From contig JAMXBB010000003.1 of assembly GCA_024138015.1 (NCBI GenBank), positions 31,924,537 to 31,988,536 of the forward strand: a stretch of DNA of 64,000 nucleotides, given 5' to 3'. The notes beneath the pieces were generated by a model. It was not told the origin of the DNA and made no database searches. It saw only the letters and a program-made list of their open reading frames with translations. Below, piece after piece: positions 10,835 through 23,600 of the stretch. Source of the DNA: Lumnitzera littorea (lineage: Eukaryota > Streptophyta > Magnoliopsida > Myrtales > Combretaceae). The stretch's first letter is position 1; the number at the start of each line of letters is the position of its first letter. Both the position numbers and the translations under genes were made by a program.

Positions 10835-11760
10835 GCATAGTTTGCAAGTTACTTAAGCTAGTTTACTTTAAACTCAACTCAACTCAAACTTAATTCATAA
10901 ATAAATCAAATTTAAACTTAAAATAAAGCTTATTTATATAAATATACTAAACTCGATATCATGTTTAGATTTATGAGCCAACTCTTGACAAGTTCATTTA
11001 TATTGCTAACGAAATGGCTCGTGAATAGACTAAGGTAAGTTCGTGAATAGGCTCACGATTCGATATACTATATTAAAAATTATATTACAATAAAAATATA
11101 TAATATAAGGATAAGGGTAATATAATTAAAAAATTATTTTAAAAGTTAAATTTTGAATTTTAATTCAAAGTTGAGCTAGAGTTTAAGCTCGTTTATCTAA
11201 ATAAACTCGAGCTCGAACTCAATTCACTTTAAGATCAGCTTAGTCAACTCATGCTCGATTCATAAATGAGCTAAGTTAGAGCTCAAAATAAAACTTATTT
11301 ATATAAATAAGTCGAATTAGGGCTCATGTTTAGGCTTGTAAGGTGGCTCTTTGCTAGTTCGTGTATATTGTTAATGATCCAACTCATTAATAGGCTTGTA
11401 AGTAGACTCTAAATAGGCTCGCAACCAATATATTATATTAAAATTTATGTTATATTAAACATATATGATATAAGGATAATAATCACATAATTAAAAAAAA
11501 ATTGTTTAAAAAGGTAAATTTTGAAATTGTTAAATTAATTTTGAGTTTTAATTCAAACTTAAGCTCAAACTCAAGCTTATTTAAGTAAATCTATTTATGC
11601 TCATTTATTTATACAAGCAGAGGTTGAGCTTCAAATTCCTTAATAGGTTCGTGGTTAAGCCTATAATTTTCAAACTTGATAAAAGCTTGGCTCTACTCGT
11701 GTTCAATAATTTTTAAACGAGCTAAGCCTAAGCCTTTAAAAACTCAACTTAGCTCATTTT
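10835..11760. repeat. about 365-bp imperfect tandem repeat, two and a half copies
   Basis: A unit beginning near an ACTCAACTCAA/GAACTCAATTCA block, followed by AAATAAA..CTTATTTATATAAATA, then TCATGTTTAG, TTTATATTG/GTATATTG and TAATATAAGGATAA, occurs at about 10862-11215 and again at about 11216-11580. The last part (GCTCAAACTCAAGC, TCGTGGTTAAGCC) resembles the start of a third. The copies share order but differ at many bases. GAGCTC/GCTCGA words are over-represented, as in some nonautonomous plant DNA-transposon repeats. No terminal repeats or target duplication were identified. Confidence 0.65.
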
Positions 11761-13291
11761 CAACCTTAGTATCATACATAATAAATTATCTAGTTCGTTA
11801 TTTAGTTACATATTAGCCAAAGTTATTAGATATAAGAGTTCTTAAGGTGCTAGGCTAAAATTTAAAAAAAAAAAATCATATATTTGGTGGTATATAAATC
11901 TATTCTGCAGTATGAATTAAATATATCTTCGAAATTTCAAAAATAACCTATACCAAACTCCCAAATTATCTTTTCATGTCTCTCTTTCTCTCACTCTTTA
12001 GTATTATTATGTTTTCCTTGTATTATACTATCTAATTCTCATATTTTTTTGTTTTATAGTCAGATGCTAATATCTTAGAAATGCAAAACCCATTACATGC
12101 ACTTTTGCGAATCCTTACTACTATAAAATCTCCTTCCTCAAGAACCATATGTTAATACCCTAAAGACATTAGCTTGAATTGGAAACAATGATTAGGGTCA
12201 TCTCATTGTTCAAATTATCATAAGAATTTGAGGCACAAAATGTCTAAAGCCTTAATATATATTGAAATCATTATTTATTGATAAAGGCAATGTTTATTAG
12301 TTATTTAATTTCTCTTATATACATACTTCTTTTTCCATCTTAAGGGCGACCATTTGAAAAGTTAAAGATAGTGAGTCCATAGTCACCTATGATATTTGTA
12401 AGGAGTATAGACTTCCCTTATCTCACTCCTCATAAGATTTAAATACAACTATTAGAACACTTTAGCTTAAGATCTCAACCACTAACATAAACTCTCTTAA
12501 ATTTTATATTTGCACTTAGATAATAATGATAATGTCCTATCGAGTAATTAGATCATGTCAAGGACAATAGAGTATTCATTACTAGCAAAAATCAAAACAA
12601 CATATTGTATAATTTTTTCAATATCTTCCTATAAGTAGAAAAGTGCATGTGATCTAATGTAATTTTGGCCACTTTTAGAAAAAGAGAAGTAGAATGGAAA
12701 TGAATTACTGTCCACTAAAATTGCCAAATATAAAACATAATGGGATACAAAATAAAAAGCAGATTTACATTCATTCCATTCCACTTACATACATTTTCAC
12801 TCTTCATTTAAATTGACAAACAATAATTTTCTTTACTTACTTCTACTTCCACCTAATCAAAGACAATTTAGAACGATGATCTATGCAAGCTTTATTGTTG
12901 GTTTATGTTAGTTGGAGTAATTGGTCTAATTATAGTAATATCCCCTTTAATTAACTAGGAAATAAAGGGAAAAGAACATACTAATCATAACCATCCACAA
13001 CTTGCTTCTCATTGCACGATAAGTGTCATAATTGTATAACATTCGGTAATCTAGTAGTATAAATGTTGATAAAAATAATAATCAAGAAGGGGTAAAGAAA
13101 ATAGCGATGGAGTCATGTGGCATTTAGCAACTTGCAAGAATACATTGGTTGGACTCTATGGGGCTTTTTTTTTTTTTTTTTTTTTTATAGAAGCCTTTTG
13201 TTCATAAAGGGAGCCATAAGGTATCATCCACTTGTATCCTGATAGACCCATACAAAATAAAACAGCCCACGAGATTTGAAAGGCACAAACA
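11761..13291. other. AT-rich noncoding DNA
   Basis: No gene or element recognised. An oligo-T tract of about 22 bases sits near 13166-13187, about 100 bp left of gypsy A. Confidence 0.5.
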
Positions 13292-14167
13292 TGATGTGGA
13301 CCGCAGCCAAGAATAGACAAAGTCAATTACTGAATGGGTCTAAACTTACCGAAAGCTTAAAAAGTGTAATGGAGAATGTGCGAAAAAGTGAATAAAAGGG
13401 TAAGCAAAACTCATGAATAGCTCTAAAGGATACGACGCAGCAATAGAACTTTTAAGGACTCACGGTACAACTCGATATGATATACAAATTGATCCAATAA
13501 AGTTATTCGCCACCTAGCCTTTCTCAAAGGTTAGGATAAGAGTGAAGTGAAAGTAAACAAGTGATGTTTATGAAAGGGAAGAATGACAAGTGTATTGATG
13601 TTAATTTGATTATTACGGCTACAAGTACAAGGGGTATTTATACCTAATAAGTTAGGGCAATTTACCTAAAAGGAAAAAGAAAAAAAGGATATTACTCTAA
13701 ATGAGTAGTGTACGAGAATACAAAAGAGGCAAAATGAATATTCAAGAAAAGTAGTGATTAGTGCAGTAGATCCTTCACGTGGTCCTTTACACATAGCAAT
13801 AATACATTGATGATGCTGTTGGAGGATGCAAACAAAAGAGTATAGCTAAATTGTTTGTCCAGGCAAGGGTGACTAAAGATTAGTCCAGTGTCATTCTCTC
13901 GACCTCTCAGTAAGAGTGAAGCCGGGCAAGTGATTGGATCACGCATGAGTGTAAGAGAATAAGGATTGGCTGTTGTCGCAGCATTCTGCATTTTGGCACA
14001 CAATCTCTAAGAAATAGATAGTCAATCGGCTCAGCATGCAAAGTGGGTTAGTAAGGAGATACCCAACCTCGGCAAGAGTCAGTTGGAGTAGGAGGATTCA
14101 CCTTGTCAGTCCCTTTAGTCCTCGGGCTTGGCTACAAGTCAATGGTCCAGTAGCCTAATTCTCATCA
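13292..14167 (-). repeat. element A 3' LTR
   Basis: On the minus strand it starts TGATGAGAATTAGG and ends CCACATCA. It is 876 bp and aligns by eye along its length with 18770-19653. The polypurine tract lies directly inside. Confidence 0.88.
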
Positions 14168-14175
14168 TTCCCTCC

Positions 14176-15330
14176 AAGTTGATTTGGATTTGGGATCAAC
14201 TTCGAATGGTCTTCAGTTAGCTCTCCGTTAGGGTAATGTGGACTGAGGTCGATAATGTTAAAAGTGTTAGACACCCCATACTCTTCGGGTAGCTCCAACC
14301 TATAGGCATTGTCATTGATCTTCTAGAGGATCCTGATAGGTTCTTCAGCTCTTACAGATAACTTGTTTCTCCTCTTGCTCAGAAACTGTTCGTTGCTGAG
14401 GTACAGCCACACCAAGTCTCTTAACTAGAATTGTTTAACCATTCTACCCTTAGCCTTCTTTCGCAGTCTTCTGGTAGTTTGGTCGATATGCCGAGTGACT
14501 TTATTGTGGATATACTAAAGAGACTATGCTTATACTCTCGCGTCAAGGTCGAATTCAGGTATAAGGGTGTAATTGAAGGGCAACTTAGGATTGAAACCAT
14601 AGACAACCTCAAAGGGGGTTTGCTTGTTGGTGTCATATACTGTTCGATTGTAAGCGAATTTGACAACTAGTAAGCAGACATCCTAATGAACCAAGTTCTT
14701 GCTTACTATAGCTCAGAGCAACGATCCCAAAGTATGATAGACTACCTCTATTTGGACATCCATTTGGAAGTGACAAGAAGTATTAAATAGCAATTTAATC
14801 CCCATCCATCGCCATAAAGTTCTCCAAAAGTGGCTCAAGAACTTCATGTCTTTATCTAAAGCTACACTTCTCGACATGCCATGTAACCTAACAATTTCTT
14901 GCAAGAAAAGGGAAGTAATAGCTGAAGCATCATTAGTTTTGGAGCAGGGCACAAAGTATGCCATTTTGTTGAATTTGTCTACGACAACCATTATAGAATC
15001 TTTGCCTCGGGCAGTTCATGGTAGTTTGAGAACAAAGTCCATGCTCTTATGGCTTTATCAAAACAAGCAAAGGCATTGCTTTCCCTTGCTTGGCTCAGCA
15101 TTTAGCCCTCTTACATGTGGCGCAGCCTTTTATAACTTAATGTATGTCTCATCTAATTCTCAGCCAGAAGAAGCTACCATTCAACAGTTTATAGGTCCTT
15201 CTCTCCCCAAAATGCTCGAAAAGTCCTCCACCATAGGCTTCCCTGATAAGTAATTCTTATAGAGAGCAGGTCAACATGCACAATTTTTCCCCAAGTACCC
15301 ATCCTCCACACAGTACTCGTCTAATGTCCT
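14176..15330 (-). pseudogene. element A integrase
   Basis: The 14991-14713 minus frame shows VVVDKFNKMAYFVP, then ITSLFLQEIVRLHGM, the DKDMKFLSHFWRTLW segment with the second catalytic Asp region, and a degraded HPQTD-type block (CHFQMD), characteristic of gypsy integrase. Zinc-binding and C-terminal parts are spread over 14180-15300 with stops. Function in the family: inserts element cDNA into the genome. Inactive here. Confidence 0.75.
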
Positions 15331-16700
15331 TCCATTAACACATCACGCAAATATGGGTTCGAAGTGTAGATCCCTGGAGTACTACTCTTTAATGCTCGCA
15401 AAGCCAAACAATCTGGTTTGAAGTTCAATCAAGAGTGCATGCCTCCTTGAAAGAGCATTTACAACTATGTTACTCTTTCCTTATTTGTATTTTATCACAA
15501 AGTTGAACCCTTCAAGGAATTCAACCCATCTCACCTACCACTTCGATAATTCTATCTGACTTTGGAGATACCTTAGGGACTCATGGTTAGTGTAAATGAC
15601 AAATTCTCTCAACAATAGATAATGCTGCCAAACTTGTAGTGCTTGGATCAGTGCTAAGAGTTTTTTATCATATACGGAATAGTTTAGTTGAGGTCTCCTA
15701 AGCTTTTTATTGTGGTTGGCAATTGGTCAACCTTCTTACATCAAAACAATGCCCTATCCTAATGCTTGACGTATCACACTCGAGCTTAAATATTTTCTCG
15801 AAGTCAAGTAGAACTAGAACAAGGGTGGAGGTCAATCTTTACTTCACCTCGACAAAACTCCTATCTTCCTTTTCTCCCCATTGGAAGTTGATATTCTTCT
15901 TTGTCAGTTTAGTAAAGGGTATGGCAAAGGTGCTGAAATTGTTGATGAATCTCCTATAAAAATAAGCTAATCTATGGAAACTTCTCATTTCAGCATAAGT
16001 AGTAGGGGTTGACTACTCAACAATTGCTTGGATCTTCTTGTCATCCACTCATAAGCCTCCTTCACTAACTACATAGCTTAAGAATAGCACTTCCTCTTAG
16101 CAAAAGCAACATTTGTTAAGGTTGCCAAATAATCTCCTGGCATGGATATCGTCAAAATACACCACGATGTACTTTCCTATTAGATGGCTTAGCATATGGT
16201 TCATCAGTCTCATGAAGGTGCTCGGGACATTCGACAAGCCAAATGGCATGACCATCCACTCATAAAGTCCATGCCAAGTTTTAAATGCTACCTTCCACTC
16301 ATCTCCCGGCCTCATGCAAATTTGATGGTAGCCAGACTTCAGATCAATCTTATTGAAGATCTTGGCTCTACTCAATTCATCTAGCATGTCTTCCAATCAC
16401 AAAATAGGATACTTTTATTTGATCGTAATCTTGTTCATGGCTCAACTATGTACATACATTCACCAGATTCCATCCTTTTTCAGCACTAGAACCATTAGCA
16501 CAGCACAAGGGCTGAGACTTTCCCTGACATAGCCTCTTTTCAGCAACTTACTGACTTGATGTTAGAGTAAGCCTATTTGGGACTCAACTAATAAGCTAGC
16601 TTATTCGGTAGGATAGTGCCAAGTATTAAGTCAATACAGTATTCTATGCCTCGATGTAGGGGCAATCCCTCGGGTAACTGTTTAGGAAACAGATTGGCAT
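15331..16700 (-). pseudogene. element A reverse transcriptase-RNase H
   Basis: The 16396-16097 minus frame carries FNKIDLKSGYHQI, WMVMPFGLSNVPSTFM and VVYFDDI, the gypsy palm with intact catalytic aspartates. Directly after YFDDI the frame jumps to RRLFGNLNKCCFC, whereas element B has about 21 more residues there, so A carries a short in-frame deletion next to the active site. RNase H is discernible but broken across 15330-15950. Confidence 0.8.
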
Positions 16701-17230
16701 ATTCATCCAGCAACACTCTCACTCCCTAAGGTAGTTCACCTAGCTCTTCCATTTTTAGCAAACGTTTGACCAACATAATGGTCGACTCATCAACGTTGAT
16801 GGCCTCTCGGAGCTCGACTCTACTCATCACTAAAGTCTTCTTCAATCCATAAGCTAATTTTTTCTATAGTTTATTAACTTCGCTCGATGGCATCAGGTTC
16901 ATTGTAATCTTTTGGCCATCCTTCTCGAACATATACATGTTCCTGTATCCGTCATGGATAACTCTCCTATCAAACAACCATGGTCGGCTAAGTAGCATGT
17001 GTGAAGCGCATATGGGCAGCACATCACAGAGAATTTTGGTTAGAGTAGTTTCTAATAGTGATCAGTAGTAGTACTTACTAGGGGACATGTAAAGCCCCCT
17101 TCTCACTCAGCCAATGCAACTTATATGACCTCGGGTGTGCAATAGTCAACAATTTTAACCTTGTGATCAAATCGGTTGATGCGACATTGGTGCAACTTCC
17201 ACTATCAACAAATAGTGTGCTTACCTAATT
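16701..17230 (-). pseudogene. element A protease and linker
   Basis: At about 17215-17180 the minus strand reads VDSGSCTNVAST, the retropepsin active site. It is followed by a linker that in elements B and D contains the family block WKITLN (around 16930 here). Stops interrupt the frame. Confidence 0.65.
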
Positions 17231-18745
17231 ATTCACCTTACAATTAGTATGAAACAAGTTCTCCCCTTGCTCCTCCACACACGAGGGTTCTAAGTTCATT
17301 GTGTATTGGACAACTAAGACCAACTGATCCAAGTCTTCAACAAACATGTCCTCCCTAATCAACTCATGATCATGAGAAACTTCTTTCTCGGTAGGGTTCT
17401 CCTCCTTAGGTTCCTCATCAATACTTTCCACTTCCAGCTTCAGGGCGTTTTCCTTGATGACCATAGCCCTTCAATTCGAGTACTAAGTAGCCATATGTCC
17501 AAACACTTGGCACTTAAAGCACTTGATCTGACTCGTCTTCCTACCAAATCCTTGCCTTTTGTCATAAGCATGGGTCAGCATGGCATGTAAGGTCGGCCCT
17601 TCTATTCTATTTAGGCATCCACCTTTTGAATCAGCTTAATACTTGACAGAGCTCGGTGACTTACCTATCCAGGTCAGCTAGTCGACAATTTGGTCGGTAC
17701 TCAACCTCTTTTCTACCTCTCCACTTGTTGAGATATTCAAATGGCTTCATCCATTGTGGTGAAACGTTAAAGTTCCACAATGTCTCAAATATCACTTCTC
17801 AATCTAATAAGGAACCTAGAGATTGTTCGTGTTGGTGATTCCTCCACTTTACAGTGGATCATAAGCATTTGAAATTCTTAGATATACTTGTCAATGGTTC
17901 AACCTCCTTGCCTCAACTCCTAAAGCCGAGTAAAAGCATCTTACAAATAAATATCTAACACAAATCTATTTCTAAGTATTCTCTTCATCTTAGGCCAAGT
18001 ATTAATCTCTCTATAGCCTTCTTATCTCCTCATAGTCTGAAAATTCTTTCACCACATGGCAACATATTTAGAAAACTCAACAACAACAATTCTTACTTTC
18101 TGGTAATTCTCATATTGGTAATAGTTAAACACATGCTTTACCTTCTCTTCCCATTCTAAGTATTCATCCGCACTTCCAAATCCATTGAAGCTTAGAATTC
18201 GAAGCTTCACATGGTTAGAGGCTTTAGCTACTCACACTCGCTCTTCTTCTTCATAATACTCTTCCTTACCTTCTTCTTCCAAATTTCCAAAGTCAATCCT
18301 TCTTCTTACTTATCTGCCTATTCGTTCACCTCGAACTTGTTGAGCTGAGTTCTAACCTCTCCCAGGTTGAGTAGCTTACAGGGTGTTATTCGTGGTTTTA
18401 GTAAGTCGATAAGCTAATGCATGAACAACTTAGGTTAAATCCACTAAGAGGTTAGCTACCTCATCAAGTCTCTCATCAGTGCTCCTAAGGGTTCCTTGAG
18501 ACTGTTAACCATGGTAGACAACTTTACTGTTGCCATCTCCAACACCAATATTTACACTTGAGTTCGTATTTTCTCCGCAAATTCAAAGCTCAAACTCTTC
18601 AATTAGGTGTTTTAGCAAACACTTCCACAAACTAGAAAATTAACAACTAGCAAGCATAGCAATTAAACGAATACAGTGACTTGCACTGTTTCACACATGC
18701 AAAGTAAAGTATAGATAGAACTTCGAAACAAACTATAACTCATGC
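17231..18745 (-). pseudogene. element A gag
   Basis: The acidic segment 17464-17225 (LEVESIDEEPKEE) matches that in D (LEVESMNEEPKEKE). Just upstream, near 17480-17530, CFKCQVFGHMAT(stop)YS is a zinc knuckle whose last Cys codon has become Tyr. The capsid part at 17.6-18.7 kb is heavily interrupted. Confidence 0.65.
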
Positions 18746-18769
18746 AAAACCTCCGCTCTGATATCAAGA

Positions 18770-19653
18770 TGATGTAGACCGCAGCTAAGAACAGACAAGG
18801 CCAATCGTTGGATGGGTTCAAGCTTACCAAAAGCTTAAAAAGAATGATAGGGAATGCACGAAAGAGTAAATAAAAGGATAAGCAAAACCCATGAACTACT
18901 CTAAAGGATATAATACATCAATGGAACTTTCAAAGACTTATGACACAACCCGATGTAACGTACAAATTAGTTCAGAGAGGTTACTTGCCACCTAGCCTTG
19001 CTCAAAGGTTAGGATAGGTGTGAAATGAAAATAAACGAGCAGTGTTTACAAGATGGAAGAATGACGAGTGTATTGATGTTAATCTGATGATTACCACTAT
19101 AAATACAAGAGGTATTTATACGCAATAAGTTAGGGTAATTTTCCTAAAAGGGAAAAAAACAAAAAGAGTATTACCCTAAAGAAGTAATGTACAATAATAC
19201 AAAAAAAAAATAAAAATGAATATTAAAAAAAAAAAAGCAATGATTTGTACAATAAATCCTTCTCGTGGTCTTGTACACATGGCAGTGATACATTGGCAAT
19301 ACCATTGAAGGATGCAAACAAAAGAGTATAGGCAGATTGCTTGTTTGGGCAAGGGTGATTAAAGATTAGTAAGGTGTTATTCTCTTGGCCTCTCGGCAAG
19401 AGTGAAGCCGGGTAAGTGGTCGGGTTAAGCATGAGTATGAGAGAGCGAGGATTAACTATTGTCTCAGCATTCTACATTTTGGCACATAATCTCTAAGAAA
19501 TAGACAATCATTCGACTCGACATGCAGGGTAGGTCGGTGAGGAGAGACCTAGCCTTAGTAAAAATCAACTAAAGTAGAAGGATTCAACTTGCCAATCCCT
19601 TTAGTCTTCAGGCTCGACTGTAGGTCAATGGTCCAATATCCCGATTCCCATCA
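18770..19653 (-). repeat. element A 5' LTR
   Basis: 884 bp, minus strand TGATGGGAATCGG...TACATCA. The primer site is three bases inside. It is the partner of 13292-14167. Confidence 0.88.
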
Positions 19654-20129
19654 ACATAAACATCTGGAAAACGAGGTAGCACTTAACTACTAACTCACAT
19701 AATATAAAACACCTTAAAGCTCGAGAAAATGACAGGATCCTAATGGGGATGGTGGGGTAGGGTCATAAGAGTGATAAGATTTATTGGATATGATGCTTAT
19801 TTTACAAGTATAGATTCCAGAAATTTGAAATTCATGTCTTATATTTTGAGTCCAAAGGTTTGTGAAAGAGGAAAAGAAGGAATAAGGACATCTTTACTAT
19901 ACTCATAAGGTAGCAATTTATGGTGTAATGGTTTGGATGAGTGTAGTAGTTGTGTTTGGATTACTATAGGTATCTTCCATTACATACTGACTCTCACACT
20001 TACTTATTCATATTTTTGGTAGCCAATCAATGTAGCATCAAATAAGTAATAGAAGTATTTCGTGACATCTATTCATGACTATTAGAGAAAGTTCTAGATA
20101 TATTTTTCGCAGTATAAGTTAAGAAATGT
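19654..20129. other. noncoding spacer
   Basis: Lies between gypsy A and a copia fragment. No motif recognised. It may be worn copia sequence continuous with what follows. Confidence 0.4.
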
Positions 20130-20760
20130 TTGTTAAGAGATTCGTAAAGGTCATTGATCCAGACAATCATAATTGTCTCAAAAGAATACATTGAGAAGGG
20201 TTTTGAATGTTTGCAAAACCATTGAGTACATCTTTAGTAAACACTCCAAATTGTCTACCACTTAGTGCCTAAAAGTGGATTTGAAAACTAAAGTTTATGC
20301 AACATTTGATTTATCAGTGTGATGGGTCATGTATATAGCATTAGATTTTCAAATATTTTGCGATTCTACAAATTTTATGTGTTTAGCAAACAATGGGGTC
20401 AGGCATAAGGTATGTTGATGTAGATTATATAAGGTACAGGACATCTATGATGGATTTTGTGTTCACTCTTACAAGTAGACCCATCTATTCAAAGTCTATA
20501 GTTCAATTCTTAGTTACTATATCTAAAGTTGATGTCAAGTATGGTGGTAGCAGAGGTTACCAATGAAGTGCTTTGGTTAACAGGGTTGGTAGGGAGTTAA
20601 ATGTTAACTAAGTGGAGTTTGGTTGTATTTTGATAGTTAAGTATTATCTATTTGACTAGGAATCTAATGCGTAATATGAAGACAAAGAACATTGATGTGA
20701 GATCTCGCAAAATAAGAGAGTTGATATTTAAGGTGAGATATTAGTTAAAAGGTAGGCATT
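20130..20760 (+). pseudogene. copia reverse transcriptase end and RNase H, fragment
   Basis: In shifting frames the plus strand shows the RT tail (KPLSTSLVNTPNCLPLSA near 20220), then RNase H signatures (YVDVDYI near 20420, FVFTL and RPIYSKS near 20460) and the terminal KNIDVRSRKIRELI near 20690-20740. A purine-rich AAGGGGGTGCTAAGG near 20876 could be the tract before a 3' LTR. The upstream half of the element is missing. Gypsy D is inserted downstream of it. Confidence 0.7.
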
Positions 20761-20879
20761 AATGAGAATGTAATGAGTAAGTTAACTAGGTTGTGTTATA
20801 GTGAGAAATTCGTCAATAGAGATTCTTAATTTGAGCCTCAAATGTGGACTTATATATGCAAAACAGTACATTGTAAGGG

Positions 20880-21498
20880 GGTGCTAAGGATTGTCTAGCA
20901 TAAACACTTCGATATTGAAGTTAGTATGACATGGGATTACTTATGAAAGCAAGAAGGCTAGAGAGAGAGTATAAAAAGTGTCTTACCTTTGGGGCTGGAT
21001 CCCTATATATAGTATTTAGGAAAAGACATCTGAAAAATGGATATAACCAATTTTACCTAAATAGGAAAATGTGTCTTTCTTATTTAGATACGATCCAGAT
21101 CCCTAGAGGTGACATGACAAGTCAATGATCCATACAGGTCAATGTATTCATGGTATGCCTATAGATGTACATTGTATGAGCTTCTTGGTTAAACCCCCAA
21201 GCTTCGATGACTTTGGGCATAGATGCCATGAGTAGGACTGAACTAAAGAATTAGGATCCCAACCTATAGTAAGTTGATATAGCTCAATCTCAAGGTAGAG
21301 GTCTTAAATAAGGCTAGACTTTAGCTCAAATAAGTTAAGGATTAGACCAAAATAGGTTAGCTTATGGTCCTTAAAGGTTGGAATGGGCGTTGGGAGCCTA
21401 ATGTCCAAAATATCCCATCAACAGGTTAATTATTTCAAGCAAGCTCAAGTATTGTTTGGACTTGGTTAATATCTCTAAGTGCCAATGAGGAAACAATC
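20880..21498 (+). repeat. possible copia 3' LTR remnant
   Basis: Follows a purine-rich tract and a copia RNase H remnant, contains a TATATATAG block near 21005, and is cut by gypsy D at 21499. No partner LTR is in the window, so the call rests on position. Confidence 0.35.
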
Positions 21499-22345
21499 TA
21501 ATGGGAATTAGGCTATCAAACCTCTAACCTGCAATCGAGCCCAAGGACTAAAGGGACTGGTACGACGAATCCTTCTATTCCAACCGATCCCTACCGAAGC
21601 CAAGTACTTTCTTACCGAGTCACCTTTCATGTCAAGCCATATGACTACTCACCATTCCGTGGTGTGTCGAAGATTACTCACTAGCACCTAAGCCAACCAA
21701 TTACTCGGCATCTTCTTTGTTGAGAAGCCGAGAAAGAGAGACTTTGGACTGATTAAGTCATCCCTGCTCGGACAAACCATTTGTCTGTACTTTCTTATCT
21801 ATATCTTCTAACAACCTCGCCAATATAACATCGTTACGTATACAATATCATGTGCAGAATCTATTGCACCAATGATTATTTTTCTTGTATATTCATTTTT
21901 ACCCTTTTGTATCTTGTACATTACTTCTTTAGGAAATACCCTTTTGTCTTTTCCTTTTTAGACAAATTTCCCTAACTTATAGATATAAATATCTTTGTAT
22001 TTGTAACGAAGATTATTATTCTTAATACACTTTTAAGTATTTTTCTTCCTTATGTAAATACTATTTATTTACTCTTGGCATCACTCTTATCATTTCCCTT
22101 AAACAAGGTTAGGTGGCAAGTAACCTCACCAAACCGATTCGTACATCATAACGAATTGTGCTGTGAGTACTTAAAAGTTCCATTAGTGCATTATATCCTT
22201 TAAAGCTGTTCATGGGTTTTGTTTACTGTTTCATTAGTCATTTTTTCCCTTTCGCACTTCCCCCATTAATCCTTTTTCAAGCTTTTTATAAGCTTAGACC
22301 CATTCGGCGACCGGCCTTATCTATTCTTAATTATGGTTCACACAA
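21499..22345 (+). repeat. element D 5' LTR
   Basis: 847 bp. It begins TAATGGGAATTAGG (family TGATGGGAAT with one change) and ends GGTTCACACAA. It aligns with 25473-25654 plus 33407-34081, the split 3' LTR. Confidence 0.88.
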
Positions 22346-22348
22346 TTT

Positions 22349-22360
22349 TGGTATCAGAGC
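22349..22360 (+). promoter_or_regulatory. element D primer-binding site
   Basis: TGGTATCAGAGC, the complement of the plant initiator tRNA-Met 3' end and the usual minus-strand primer site, three bases inside the 5' LTR. Confidence 0.9.
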
Positions 22361-22529
22361 GGAGGTTTCATATAAACTATAGTTAGTTCTTTTTGAAGTT
22401 CTATTAAACTTTGTTTTATGTGTATAAAACAAAGCAAGTTACTATGTTCATTTGACTACTGTGTTGTCAACTGTTAATTTCCTTAAGTATTTGTTTGAGC
22501 TTTGAATCTATAAGGAAAAATAACAAACT

Positions 22530-23600
22530 CAAATATGAATGTTAGTACTGGTGATGACAATGGAGTTGTTCACCATGGACAACAGTAGGGAACTCCTAGA
22601 AGCACTGGCGAGAGACTTGATAAGATAGTTAACCTCTTAGTAGATATGACCCGAGTTGTTCATGCATTGTCTTGCCAATCCACTGAGGCCGTGCAAATAC
22701 CCCACAAGCTGTTCAACCTATTAGAGGTCAGAACTCAGCTCGACCCATTTAAGGTGGAGGACTTAGCGGATGAGTAAGGCAAAAGATAGACTTGAGAGAG
22801 CTTGATGAAGAGGAAGAAGAGTATTTTAAAGAAAAGCATGTACGAATCTCTAAAGCATCTGACCATGTAAAGCTTCAAATTTCGAGTTTCAATAAATCTG
22901 GGAATGCTGATGAGTTTCTAGAGTAAGAAGAGAAGGTGGAGCATGTGTTTGATTACTATCAATATGAGAATTATGAGAAGATGAGAATTGGTGATGTTGA
23001 GTTCTCCGGATATGCCACCATGTAGTGGAAGTATTTTAAGCCACAAGAAAACGAGAGAGATACCGAAAGATTAACACTTGGCTCGAGATGAAGAGAGTAC
23101 TCAAAAATAGGCTCGTACCAAAAACTTATCTCCAAGATACTTTCACTCAACTTCAAGAGTTGAGATAAGGAGGCCGAACTATTGATGAGTTTGTTTAAGA
23201 GTTTCAAATGCTCACGATCTGTTGCGAAGTAGAGGAACCACCAGTCGAATAATTTTAAGATTCATTACTAGCTTGAGAGGAGTCGTTCAAGACGTTGTGG
23301 AGCTCTAATGATTCGACATAATAGATGAAGCTGTTAAGATTGCTCAGCAAGTAGAGAGGTAAAGAAGGAGTTAAGTACGAGCGAGGATGCCAACTAGCCG
23401 ACCCGGACAAGCAAGTCACCGAGCTTAGCCAAGTATGAAGCTAAGTAGAAAGGTAGATTTAAGAGCCAAGCAAAAAGGTCGACCTTATGGTAAAGTACCG
23501 ACTTGAACTTATAAGAAGGGGCAAGGGTCTGGCAGGAAAACCAGCCAGATCAAGTGCTTCAAGTGTCAAGGGTTCAAATACGTGGCTGCTCAGTACTCAA
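22530..23600 (+). pseudogene. element D gag
   Basis: From about 22536 the plus strand encodes a gag with stops: a capsid part near 22860-23040 (LQISSFNKSGNADEFLE, VEHVFDYY), then at 23548-23590 a zinc knuckle start CFKCQGFKYVAAQYS in which His and the last Cys are changed to Tyr. Family role: RNA packaging. Loss of zinc ligands suggests the knuckle no longer folds. Confidence 0.7.

Larger units (their letters stand above)
13292..19653 (-). mobile_element. Ty3/gypsy element A, both LTRs present
   Basis: Two similar direct repeats of about 880 bp (13292-14167 and 18770-19653) bound a 4.6-kb interior read on the minus strand as primer site, gag, protease, RT, RNase H, integrase. The primer site at 18755-18766 reads TGATATCAGAGC, one base from the tRNA-Met type. 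The polypurine tract GGAGGGAA is at 14168-14175. The flanking 5-mers are AAACA and ACATA, only a weak target duplication. Same family as B (26212-32325) and D (21499-34081). Every domain has stops. Confidence 0.88.

Noticed and set aside
14846..15253. 135-codon plus-strand open frame
   Set aside because: Antisense shadow of element A's integrase region on the minus strand.
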